NCBI GenBank assembly: GCA_022225965.2
Contig: JAKJXP020000082.1
Location: 62,001-126,000, forward strand
Source of the DNA: Diatrype stigma
Taxonomy: Eukaryota; Ascomycota; Sordariomycetes; Xylariales; Diatrypaceae
Direction: 5' to 3'
Length of the DNA: 64,000 nucleotides
The translations under genes were made by a program, and so were the position numbers. The notes beneath the pieces are model-generated. The model was not told the DNA's origin, did not search any database, and saw only the letters and a program-made list of their open reading frames with translations. Positions 23,702-34,650 of the stretch are shown piece after piece. Numbering within the stretch: position 1 is the first letter of the stretch; each line of letters begins with the position of its first letter.

Positions 23702-24292
23702 CTACAGCTGGAGAGCGCCAAAAGCCGTAGCGGAGAACAGCAGAGCCCCAATGACCAAGCCCGCCTTCGCGCCGCCAAACTCGGGTCTCAGCCCCGGAGC
23801 CGCAGCGCCCTCCGAGCCATCCGGCGCATCGCCCGACGAAGTCTGATCCCCACCATCGCTATCCCCATCACTACCGCTATCCCCATCATCCCCCGACGAT
23901 GACGAGGACTCCGCGCCCGCGGTGACGACGACGCTGGCGCTGACGCTAGCGGTAGCGGGGGGCAGGCCGCCGTCGGTGGCGGTGGCGGTGGCGGTGTTGT
24001 TGCCGCTGCAGAAGACGTCGCCCCAGGCGGCGCCGTGGTCGTAGAGGCAGGCGGTCAGGTCGGCGACGGACTGGCCGATGGCCAGGCAGTAGATGCCGCA
24101 GTCGCCGCGGTAGGCCACCACGTCGGCGTGGTCGCCGCAGCAGGCCCCCATCACCGCCGTGTGGTTCTTGTCGCCCCCGTACGGCATCGCGCACGCCGCG
24201 TCCGACACGGGGATCTCGAACGTCAGCGCCCCGCAGGCCGCCGGCGTCGCCGTCGGCGTCGCGGCCGCGGATATGGCTGAGGTGGACGACAT
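23702..24292 (-). CDS. Cys-rich, GPI-anchor-like small protein (uncharacterised fungal family)
   Basis: This single-exon gene encodes about 196 aa. The first ATG in frame is at 24292, in a good context (CAAAACC before ATG). The N-terminal half has eight cysteines in a compact pattern, including ACC GDHADVV and GDCGIYCLA, ending at VFCSGN. A Thr/Ser/Ala then Asp/Ser/Gly-rich linker follows, and a C-terminal hydrophobic tail (GLVIGALLFSATAFGALQL) could be a GPI-addition signal. I recognise the Cys pattern from uncharacterised ascomycete proteins but know no function. Oddly, no N-terminal signal peptide is visible, which does not fit a simple GPI route; an upstream exon is possible. GC content is much higher than in the flanks. 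The upstream leader contains a long microsatellite. Confidence 0.72.
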   Translation of the reverse strand: MSSTSAISAAATPTATPAACGALTFEIPVSDAACAMPYGGDKNHTAVMGACCGDHADVVAYRGDCGIYCLAIGQSVADLTACLYDHGAAWGDVFCSGNNTATATATDGGLPPATASVSASVVVTAGAESSSSSGDDGDSGSDGDSDGGDQTSSGDAPDGSEGAAAPGLRPEFGGAKAGLVIGALLFSATAFGALQL

Positions 24293-24349
24293 GGTTTTGT
24301 GTTTTTGTTGTGTGGGTAGGTGGTTAAGTGTGTTTGTATTTGTGTGTAT

Positions 24350-24353
<4 letters not shown>

Positions 24354-24422
<69 letters not shown>

Positions 24423-24444
24423 TGTGTGTGTGTGTGTGTGTGTG
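24354..24444. repeat. Compound microsatellite (GA)n(TG)n
   Basis: About 33 GA units (24354-24420) are followed directly by 12 TG units (24421-24444). On the minus strand this reads (CA)n(CT)n and lies 62-152 bp upstream of the Cys-rich gene's ATG, probably within its 5' leader or promoter. Confidence 0.95.
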
Positions 24445-25399
24445 GAAGAGGTTGTTGTTTGGTGTAGATCGCAGTGGTTGGGGTTGGGTTGGGTTGGGGT
24501 GGCTGAACAATAGCAAGTGGTCGTCGATTCTGCTTCCGCAAGTTCAAGACGAGTGAGTGTGTGTATCAATTCAGTTGTGTATAACCAACTACCAACTACA
24601 GCGATATGCTCTTCTTCATCAACGGTCAAGAGAGTTGAAAAAAGAACAACAACAGACGCAAGTCTCGACACGTAAAAAGAAAAGAGCAGCCAAAAACCTC
24701 GGGATCAAAAAAGTCGGCTGGTGGTGCGACGCTGTGCCATGCATTTTCATTGGCTATAAATAGATAAATACGAGATATAATCAACAGATATTAACAGACA
24801 CTCGGGGCGCCTGTGGGCTGCTGGGTTGCTGGGCAGCTGGGGTAGCCCCATGGCAACGGCAGCATCGGCACACCGCATCACCGCATCGTGGCGGGTTAAG
24901 TACCCAAGTGCGGAGGGATCTCGTAAAGGAACTAAAGGTTAGGTATTACACACACAGCACCCCAGGGTCAAGGCCAAGGCCATCGCTCCAGCCCGAGCCA
25001 AAGGAATACGAAGTGAATTGAATTTAATGTTGTTGAGCGATGTCTTGGAGCGCGAGCTTGATGGAGGTAAAATTAAGTCTTGATTGGGTTAGCTGGTTAG
25101 GTAGCTGTAGCTGAAGGCTCCATCAACAGGTAAGATAGGGCTGGTAGGCTAGCTACTTAGCCACTTTCGGCTAGTGCACGTGTCGTTACATGTGCTTTGA
25201 GCTTTGGATCTCGAGCGGTTCCCTTGACGAAAAGCCGCCAAGAAAAGAAGTTAGTAGCGAATTACGAAGTGTTATGATATGGAATTCCAACAGCATAAGC
25301 AGAGCAAGAGTATTTTTAAGCAGGGTACAGAATAAGACATATATTCATGATATAAAGCGCTTTTTAAGGAATTATTGGGTATGGGTAGCTATAGTAATC
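24445..25399. other. Intergenic region up to the AT-rich block
   Basis: This 955 bp is non-coding apart from a 98-codon ORF at 25190-25486 that runs into the AT-rich block and has no family resemblance. Base composition falls sharply at its right end, around 25,300-25,400. Confidence 0.4.
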
Positions 25400-25846
25400 A
25401 TTATTTTAGAATACATTTCGACTTATAAATTTTATTATAGGTATATCATTAAAAAATTAAACATATACTTATATATAGATATGTAGCAATTAAATGCATA
25501 TAAATAAATTTAATAAGTATAGCCCAAATAAAACAGTTCTAAATAAATAACGTTAATTAGGTTAATATTATTCTAATTTTTTGATACAGCCATTTTTAAA
25601 TTAAACCAAAATTATATTTTAATTCCTAAAATTAAAGCGATTAAAACGTACGGTTTTTTTTTTCTTATAAGAGTCGTTACGTAAAAGTTACGAAATTAAA
25701 GCAAAATATAAGCTTATATAAAATTAATTAAGGGCTAATAATAAGCAAACAGTTAATATTAAAAAGTATAGGTTAATATAGGATTTTATAGGCTAATACG
25801 AGGTTTTAAGGGCGACGATAGGGCTGTATAAGCCCGTATAGGCATA

Positions 25847-26008
25847 ATGGAAGACTATCTTTATAAGAATTTTACGTACGAAAGCGAGGCATTGCCGGAT
25901 TTATTCAAAAACGCTATTATGGCATCCGTTTATAACGATTTCCGTAAACTTATCGGCTTTTTGGTAAATAAGTTGCGCCATACGAAATCGCGTAACGTTA
26001 AGATTTAA
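25847..26008 (+). pseudogene. Protein-like remnant in the AT-rich block
   Basis: A 53-codon ATG frame begins MEDYLYKNFTYESEALPD and remains unusually clean (no internal stop, several CA dinucleotides kept) compared with its surroundings. Protein-like, stop-containing segments continue downstream to about 26,700 and again at 27,650-28,200, separated by TATATAA-rich spacers, as if exons of one decayed element. I do not recognise the family. Confidence 0.4.
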
Positions 26009-29000
26009 ACCGATAAGAACTAGGTATGTTATAGCTTTTTATAACTTTATATAAGCTTATATAAACTTTAATAGGATATTATAAACCGTTAAGCGATTCG
26101 TGGTATTTCGTAAATATTACGGCAATAACGAATGGCTTATTATTGCGATTATCGAAATTAAAAAAATTTAACAAGTTTTTGCAATCGGCGCTTACTTTTT
26201 TTTAAAGGCTATTAATGGCTATATATGTAATAGCTATAAAAATAAGTATTTTATAAACCTATATAAATTTATATAATTTTATATAATTCTATATTAATTA
26301 ATATAAATAACCGTAATAGCGGTCCGTTTAAGAAATGCGTTTTTTTCGGCCCGGCTATTTTTAATAGGGCTTATTTTTGCTGTTAATATAAGTCGTTAGC
26401 CGCCGGTTGCAACTTTTAAAAGGGCCATAAGTATTACGTCGATCCGGAATTTGGTACGTTTTTTTATAGCCTTTTATAAAGATATATAGGCTTATATAAA
26501 TTAATACCGGCTATTATAAACGAGAAAAACGTTAATTTACATATTTAGTTCCGAATTATTATTAAGCAGCTTAATAACGTTATCGATAAAGAGTTGGAAT
26601 AAATTAAGGGCTGGATTATTTAAAAACAGAACCGCCGCTAAAGTTTCGATAACGGTTCTTCGTTCGCCAAAAAGCGCCGAATGGGTTAAATAAAGTTTTT
26701 CGTGGTTATATAAGGTTATACGGGTTTTTCATAAGGTATTACAAGGACTTATAAAAGGTTCGGGAATTATATAAGCCTATATAAACCTATTAAAGAATTT
26801 ACGATTATAATACAAACGTTTATATGGCTATATTCGGGAATATAAGTTTGTTTTTATTTTTATTATGGTTTTCAAACGCTTTATAGGCCTCTTAATAGCC
26901 TAAATAAGGAAATATAAATGTAATAAAACGTTTATGTTACGTATAAATTTTATATAAATCTAATTAAGGCTGTATAAATTTATATAAAACTATATAAATC
27001 TAAATAAAACTATATAAACCTTATCGGAATTATATAAACCTTATTTGTATTATATTAATTATTATACGTTTACGTAATATTAATACGTTTTTGTTTTGCT
27101 TTTTATATTTTTTTATTTTATTATTTCATTTTGTATTGCTTTATATAATATTATTTCGTTTTTATTAAGCATAATTCGGCTTTTTAATACCTTACAATAA
27201 TGGATTAAAACTTCATTAATCTTAAGCCATACCGCGAATAATTTATTAAAAAATATTAGGCTTATATATCTTTGGATACCTTTATATAGCTTTTTCTTAA
27301 CGAATATAGCGTTAATACGAATCGTATTACTTTATTACGACGGTTTTAGTAATAAAATATTACCCTAAATTAAATCCGTACCGTTTCGTTCGAAGTTTTT
27401 ATAATACGTTTTTAAACCTTATATTATAATTACGGCTATAATAATAATAAGTTTTTTTAATATTTACGTAAAAAAAGGTTTACTATAATCAAAACCGGTA
27501 TATAACAGTTTCGACGCGACTATAATATCCATTAACGATAATAATCCGAGGTTATTAAAGTCCGTAAAAATTCGTTACGCAAATATTTTACCGCAAAAAA
27601 AGCTATTCAAAATGTAACATAACGCCTTAATAATACGATATTATAAATACATATTTAATAATAAAGCTTTAATATTTCTCGATATACGTTTCGCTTTATA
27701 TATAAGAAGTTTTATCTTAAAGAAATTAATAAACGCCGGCAAAAGTTTTATTATTGCCGTAATAACTGAACCATATTCGGACTTAATTATATATTATTTA
27801 TTAACGCTTATTACAAATTTATATAATACGGCTTCGAAATTTATATAAGCGTTAATGCGTTTTTACGTTACATTTCATGGTTTTTCGTAAACTTTAATGC
27901 TTTAACGGCTCGATCGGTTTTTGCGTAATACATATATTTTATTCGACGATTCGGCTTTATTTTTTAAGTTATCCGTTTTAATTATGGCATAAAAACCGGG
28001 CTTATTACAAAAGTTCATTATTATTTATTTTAAGCCGTTAAAATCCGAAAGTACCTTAAAGAATTTATAATATAAAGCAATAACGAATAACCAAATTAAA
28101 ATACATTTAATAGCAACCTACCTAATTTTAAACATGCTTTTATTAATTCCAATAAATCCCTTTTTGGCCCATTTTCATGGAATGCGTATTAATTATACGG
28201 TATTAATATTATAAATTAATGCGTAAAAAATTAATAATTTCGATTAATTAAAAAACGATCCTTATTTTGGCGTATAAGTGCTATACCTAATTATATAACG
28301 TTATATAAGCTTATATTAATTTTTATTAAGAATATTTCGGCAGACTAAAAAAAAAAGGCTTTTGAAATAAACATAAAATCTTATATAAGATTATATTGGT
28401 TTTTATTTATATGCTTATATTTCGATAAGAATTCGTTAACTTCGTAACGAATTAAAACGGCTATAAAATTTATAAACAACTTAATCGCCTTTATGTCGTA
28501 AATGGTATACTTTACGATTTATATATCATACCTAATATAAGCCAAGGCTTTAAGAATTACAAGGCCTTATTAAACGAAAATAAATAAGCGGAACTTATAT
28601 AATACGTTAAAGCAAATAGTATCGATTTTAATACATATTTGCCAGCTTTTATTATGGCTATTTATAAATAAATTTTAAATAAAATAAGCGGTTTTTTATT
28701 TATTCTTTTTAAAGGCGGCATTATAACGCCATAATTAAATTAATACATTTACGTACGAAACCGATTAAAAACGTAAAAAACATTAAGAGCCCAATTTCCG
28801 TTACTTAAGTTTAAGAAGCTTCGTAAAATTAAGAATTATTTTAAATGAACTTATTACGAATTAAATATTAATATTATAAGTTTAAACAATTTCGCATAAA
28901 ATTAAAATAAGAACAAAAAGAATTAAATAAAATTAATAAAGCGAAATTAAATTTAATTAAATGTTTTATAATATAACAAAATGGTTTTTTAATTTTATAT

Positions 29001-29204
29001 TAATTTATGCCAATTTTTATTTCCTTTAATTAATTCGTTTTAATTTATTTTACTTTTTATTATTTTTATTTAGTTTTATTAAGGCTTTTTTTTTTCGTTA
29101 TTTTTATAATGAATAGTAATAGCCTTTTTAAACTTATAAAAATTTATATAGGACTATTCGATTTTGTTATAAACCCTTTATTCTTATGTTGCCTAGGGCT
29201 GGTT

Positions 29205-29267
29205 AATACGGGTTGCGTCGAGTTTAATACCGGCTGCGTTGAATTAAATACGGGTTGCGTCGAATTC
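29205..29267 (+). repeat. 21-bp tandem repeat, three copies
   Basis: Three in-frame 21-bp units each encode seven residues (NTGCVEF, NTGCVEL, NTGCVEF) in a 66-codon plus-strand ORF at 29109-29309. The units are GC-richer than the flanking block. Confidence 0.8.
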
Positions 29268-29399
29268 GGAACGGACTATATCGAGGCTAGCGGATTTATA
29301 TCGGCTTAAAACGAGGCTGTTATCGGTTTTTTTTATTTAATCGGAATGATAGGCTTTTGTTTTATTAGAATAAATGGCTCTTATTTGATTTTCGGACTT

Positions 29400-29582
29400 A
29401 TATTATGTAAGAACAAACTTTAAGTAAAAAACGATAATGATTCTTCTAGGAAAAGATTAGCTACAGTTAAGCTAATAAGATTTATTAATACAATAAAAAA
29501 CAGAACCCATTGTTTTCTGGTTAAAGGAAGAAGCTTCCAAATAGGAAAGCTTTCTGTAATAATTTCCTGTAACAACTTGCCC
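29400..29582. repeat. Direct repeat copy A (LTR candidate)
   Basis: About 180 bp matching 39062-39237 in the same orientation. Shared words include TTAGCTACAG, TTCTGGTTAAA and AACAAACTT/GACAAACTT, with differences mostly C/T and G/A as RIP would leave. It could be one LTR of the chromovirus or a copy of a separate short element. Confidence 0.7.
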
Positions 29583-31894
29583 TTTTTCCGAAAGACGTTA
29601 TTAACGTTCCGTTAACGTTATTTATTCAGCTATACGGATTTTCTTGGTTACTTTTTTTAATCCCTCGGAGGCCTTATTCGAAAACTTCCTTTTTGGCGCG
29701 GCCGGAATTGAATTATTGGAACCCATTAACGAAGCCGAAAGCTTTTTTTGGTAAAACATTGGCTTTAGTTATGGTAATTCGGACGTTATTATTTGTTAAA
29801 AAACGTAATCCAAATTCTTTTTTTCCTTTGCTTTAAATATGCTTTATTTGGTTATATCCTATAGGTTTAATATTTAATGCGTTGTTGTTATTTAATACGG
29901 CTTTAACGATAACGTATAAATCGTTTTTAAAACCTTAAATATTAGTTCTGGAAATAACGTATAAGTTATTTTTAAAGCCGTAAATATTGATTTTAATGTT
30001 TAATATGTTTTTAATAATAACGTATAAGCCGCTTTTGGAATATAAAACATTAATTCGGATATTTTATATTGGATCGCCGATAAAAAAAAACGTGCCGTAT
30101 TTTGGGTTTTAAATATTAAAAATAAATGTATTTTACGGGAAAACGAATATAGCTTTTGTGGCCCAAAAAGTAATAAAGGTATACGTAAAAATAACAATAG
30201 TTTCGTAATAGGGTTTAATTTTAATGCCATATTTGCCATTTATGTTTTTATGTTTGCTATTTATATTAATAATATTATTAATGCGTTTGCGTTACATAAA
30301 GTTATTTCGTATATTATGCCGAATGCTATCGATTTGTTTTTTAATTGTAATATAAAGATGTCGTTTATTTTTTTTGCCGCGTTTATTTTTTTAAAGTATT
30401 TCTTAAGATTCTTGCGTTTGAATGTATTTCGTCCGGAAATGTTGGGTATTTTTTATAAAACGTCCGTTATACGTAACGTTAATGTATTATTTAATAATGT
30501 TTATAATTAAATGGTTTTATTATATAAATATAATTAAGTTTCGTTATAATTAATTTATTCGTCGAAAGCTTTACTTAATATTATAATGTTATTTCCGATA
30601 GTATTAATTGTTTTTTCGATAAAGCTGTATTCGTTTAATTTATTAATTATGTATATATTTATTTTATTTTTGGCCTATGGGTTTGGCATGTCGTCGATAT
30701 TTTGTATAACTTGTTTATATTCGTTCTGTAATATTATTTTTTATTTTAAGCCAGTAGCATTGGCGAATTATAATTAAAACGTTTATAACGAGAACGTTAT
30801 TATTACCATAAATATAAAGCCGCTTAAAAAAGTTGGTTTTATATATGCTTGCTTTAGCGATGTTTTTTTGGATTAAGTTATTCGCGACGGTTAAGGCCTT
30901 AATTTGGAGGTATTAAAGGTTTTTGTTTTGGCTGTTTTGGCCAGTATTGGCTTAATAACCGATACGTATTTTTTATAAGCCAAACTGTTCCTGTTATAAT
31001 ATTTTTTTTAATAGGTTGGGATTCGTTTAACGTTCGCTAATATAATGTATTATTTTATTTCGGCTTATTATAGTTTTAATAATACTTTTTGCGGCTACGA
31101 ATTAAATCCATTCGCGTCTTTATATATTCGGAGCGCTTTTATTTTTTCCTTAAAAAGCAGCCGATATTTATAATTCGAATCGTTTTTTTAACCATTTTTG
31201 TATTTTTTTTTGATAATTATTGCTAATGTTTTTAATATGTCCTGCTAGATTTTGGAATTCGCTGGTTGGCTCGTAGAATTAATTTTTGCCAGCGCGTCGA
31301 TTATTAATTCCAAATCCATATTTGCCGGAAGCATATATATCTTAAGAATTTTCTTCCAATAGTTTTCCGCGTTTTTAAAACCTTTAATTATTTTTGCGTT
31401 TCTTTTTGGTATTTTCTTATATTTATTTAAGGCCATTTTTGTTTTTAATAAAAACGCAAAGTTTGGCTTATTAATTTTTAATTATTGCGTTTAAAAAATA
31501 TTTACGCGATCTTTAATTTTTATTAATATTAATAAGTTAGCATTTCCGTACGAAAAGGTTTTATCGGAAAAGGCTTTATTTTCGATTTTTATGTTTACCA
31601 TTTTGTTATTTCGTATTATAAAAATCGTTCTAAAAATAAAAAAACTAAAAGGAAAAATCGGTACGAAAAAATAATAAGAAAGAAAAAGAAAATAACGAAA
31701 AGTTTATATTTGTCCCGGAAAATTTTTTTTTTTTGTTAATATATAATTTATATATATATATATATGGCATTATGGACATATAGGTATATTATAATGCTTA
31801 GGTTTTAATATTTTATAAGTAATTTTTATTAATTATTATAATATATTGGTATTTAGATCTTTATATTAATTTTTAGGATTATCTGTATTAGTTT

Positions 31895-32100
31895 TTAATC
31901 GGGTTCTGTATTTATTAATATATTAAAAGGAATAACGTCGTCATTCTTAAGCTTTAATTCTTTCAAAATTAATTTATATTTCCGATTAAATTCGTATACC
32001 AATTTAATAACGTTTTGCATAAATAATTGTTTTGGATATTATTCGTTTTATTATAACGGCCATTCTTTTTATTTTACCAGATATTTAAGCATTGGTTTGT
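31895..32100 (-). pseudogene. Chromodomain remnant of Ty3/gypsy element
   Basis: The minus-strand frame (with stops) keeps KYLVK, then KEWP, then a VIKLVYEFNRKYK helix, the layout of an integrase-linked chromodomain. Stops fall where Trp is expected, consistent with G-to-A change. It lies downstream of the integrase remnant in the element's own direction, as in chromoviruses. Confidence 0.65.
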
Positions 32101-32908
32101 TTTGCTTATTAATTCGTCTTTTAAATAAGGACTTTAATTTATAAAATACCTATTTGTCGTCGTTTCTTTCGATAATGACTTGTCTTGAAAATGGACGTTT
32201 TTTTTTTTACGGATTTATATTTTCCGGATTTTTGGTTAAATGTATTATTAAAATTACTTTATATATCTTTTAATATTTCGAAAAACCGAATTCGTAAATA
32301 AGATCTCCAATTTTTTTCATTACTATTAAAGGGCTAATTCGTTATTTCGATCATTTTTTGAGCGGATTTCTTAATAGCTTATATTCTCCATGTAATTTTA
32401 AATATATTTCGTTTTTAATATTAAACTTTAGCGAAATATAATTTTTATCGTATCGGAATTTATTATTAGCTGCTGCAAAATCCATAGCAATTTATGCGTT
32501 TCGTTAATACAATTATTTAACGGTTTCGAAATTAACAAAATTTTATAATACCTTAAAAATAAATATTAAGAATAATGGTTTAAAACCGAACGTTATTTCG
32601 TTTGGCGATCTTTCGAATATTTTCGATTTCGAATTATTTATATTATGCTATAATGCTAATATAATAACGACTTACGGTTTTTCGGATGTCGTTATATAAT
32701 ATCGAATTGCGATTTCGATATTTTGGTTTTATCTTTTTATTTGGCCGTTTTTTTATGAATAAAACGCTATAATAAAATTTAGCATTATTTCCATCCGTAC
32801 AAAAATCGTCTGCCAAAATTTAAACGTAAACTTTGAATTTCGATTAAATATGGCTCGTTTTGGCAATTCTTAATCATATAATTGCAATATTTTTAACGTA
32901 ATTATAGC

Positions 32909-33220
32909 TTATTTCTTTATTATATATATTAAATGCCCTAAAATTAATATTGTTTTTTTTAAGAATTTGCAGACCATTATTATTAACGCGTTATATATTT
33001 CGTATTCTGGCATTTTCCAAAAGGTATTTACGGCTAATATTTCGGGCAATCCAATAATAAAATCCCACGAAACGCAATAATATGGTATTAAATCCGAAAT
33101 AATAAGTCTTAATAAGCCGGAAGGCATATTTCGATTCGTTTTGTTTTTAATACATTCGGAATAAAACCGATAATAATTCCTGATTTTTCGTATAAAACTT
33201 CGAATATAAAGCCTTTCCAA
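32909..33220 (-). pseudogene. Integrase remnant of Ty3/gypsy element
   Basis: A 103-codon frame shows the end of the zinc-binding domain (YYRFYSECIKNKTNR) and the start of the catalytic core (YYCVSWDFIIGLPE, with the first catalytic Asp), then ALIIMVCKFLKK where the family has a TMVDKFSK-like strand. Flanking sequence continues the match with stops. Confidence 0.8.
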
Positions 33221-34344
33221 ATTTTATATCATACGGGCCGTACTAAAGTAATGCTTTTAATTATATACCATTCGCAAAATGTTCTTGCAATAATTATTTA
33301 ATATTACCAGTCGTTTAATTTTTTTCGAAAATACGTTATAAAATAAATCGTTTTTTATCGTAAAACGCATTTCTTTTATATCGAACGATTTTAAATCTCG
33401 CAATTATTTAAGTCTCGAATTTAATTCGTTTTGTTTTTTTTTTTTGGAACTTTAGGCAATCGTTTTTCGATTTTCGTTACTTCTTTGTTTTTGCGGTCCT
33501 TTAAGTACTAAAAGATTTTAGCTAATTTATTATTTTCTTTATATCCGTTTAATAGCTTTGTCTTAAAATCGGAAAATATAGCGAATTTTGTATATATATA
33601 ACCGAAGTCGTTAATAATATCGTTAAGCGTATTTTTTTTTTTTTTTAGTTGCTTCCTTTTTATCCGTAAGATTATTTTTAGCCGGCAACTTAAATAACGC
33701 ATTTGGGACGAGATTTATTTTTTTTGATATGTATTTAACGTTTAATTTAAATTGCTTTAAATATATTAAGGCTATAATTAAACGAGGATTATTTTTTATT
33801 GCGTTAATAAAGTTTAAATTTCGTTGCGTAATTATTTTTTTAATGGCCTTATGGTTTATTAATATAACTATATTTTTTATATATAATTGGATTTATAAAC
33901 GTAATTAACGACATGTCCATACGAAACCTATTATTTTAAGTTTTGTAGTTTCATATTTACGTTCCGTTTTTATAAGCACTTTGCTAAAATATAATATAAT
34001 TTCGATATTATTAAAAGAAATAAAGCCGTTTATTTATAATATACGTAAATGGAAAACTATAATATCGAAATTTCGTTATTTAAACGTATTTAGTTTAATA
34101 AATGTCTTTCGTTTTGGATTTTAATAAATGAAATAAGTTCCTTATTCGAAAACGTTTTGCAACAGTTGGAAATTTTTTTTTTCAGCTTTAATAGGTTCGA
34201 ACTTCTTATTCGAGGTCCAAATCTTTTTTTAAATTACTATGAACTTAAGCAGTTCGCTTGTTTTTGGTTTTTGGCCAGCATATTTGTTTTGCGTTTTTAT
34301 AATGGTTCTGTTTTTTATTAATATTACGGTATATATTTTCTTAA

Positions 34345-34650
34345 TTATGTAATTATTTCGATATATATTTTTAAGTCTTTTAATATCTTTGGGAATTCGA
34401 TTTTTGTAATGGCTTTTAGTTTTTTTTTATCGATAGCTATACTAAATCCGTTAATTTTAAATTCGAACAACCGTATAAAATCGTATTTATTAAAAGATTT
34501 TTTCGGATTTAATAAAAGACCGATATTCTCGAATAATATAAATATAATATCGAAATATACCAGGTATTCGTTTTTCGAATTACTTGCAATTGTAATATCG
34601 TTAATATATGCCCTATAAAATTTTTTATAATTATAAAGTTTCTGGTTCAT
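34345..34650 (-). pseudogene. Reverse transcriptase remnant of Ty3/gypsy element
   Basis: A 101-codon frame has the catalytic box as YINDITIAS, where the family has Y-x-D-D; the Asp-to-Asn change equals a G-to-A mutation. It continues with the characteristic LLLNPKKSF and a following KLKAITKIEFPKILKDLKIYI segment. This fixes the element as Ty3/gypsy and its orientation as minus. Confidence 0.83.

Noticed and set aside
24293..24547. N-terminal extension of the Cys-rich protein through the microsatellite (Ser-Leu repeats)
   Set aside because: The frame is open but contains no ATG before 24292; the Ser-Leu run is only the CT repeat translated.
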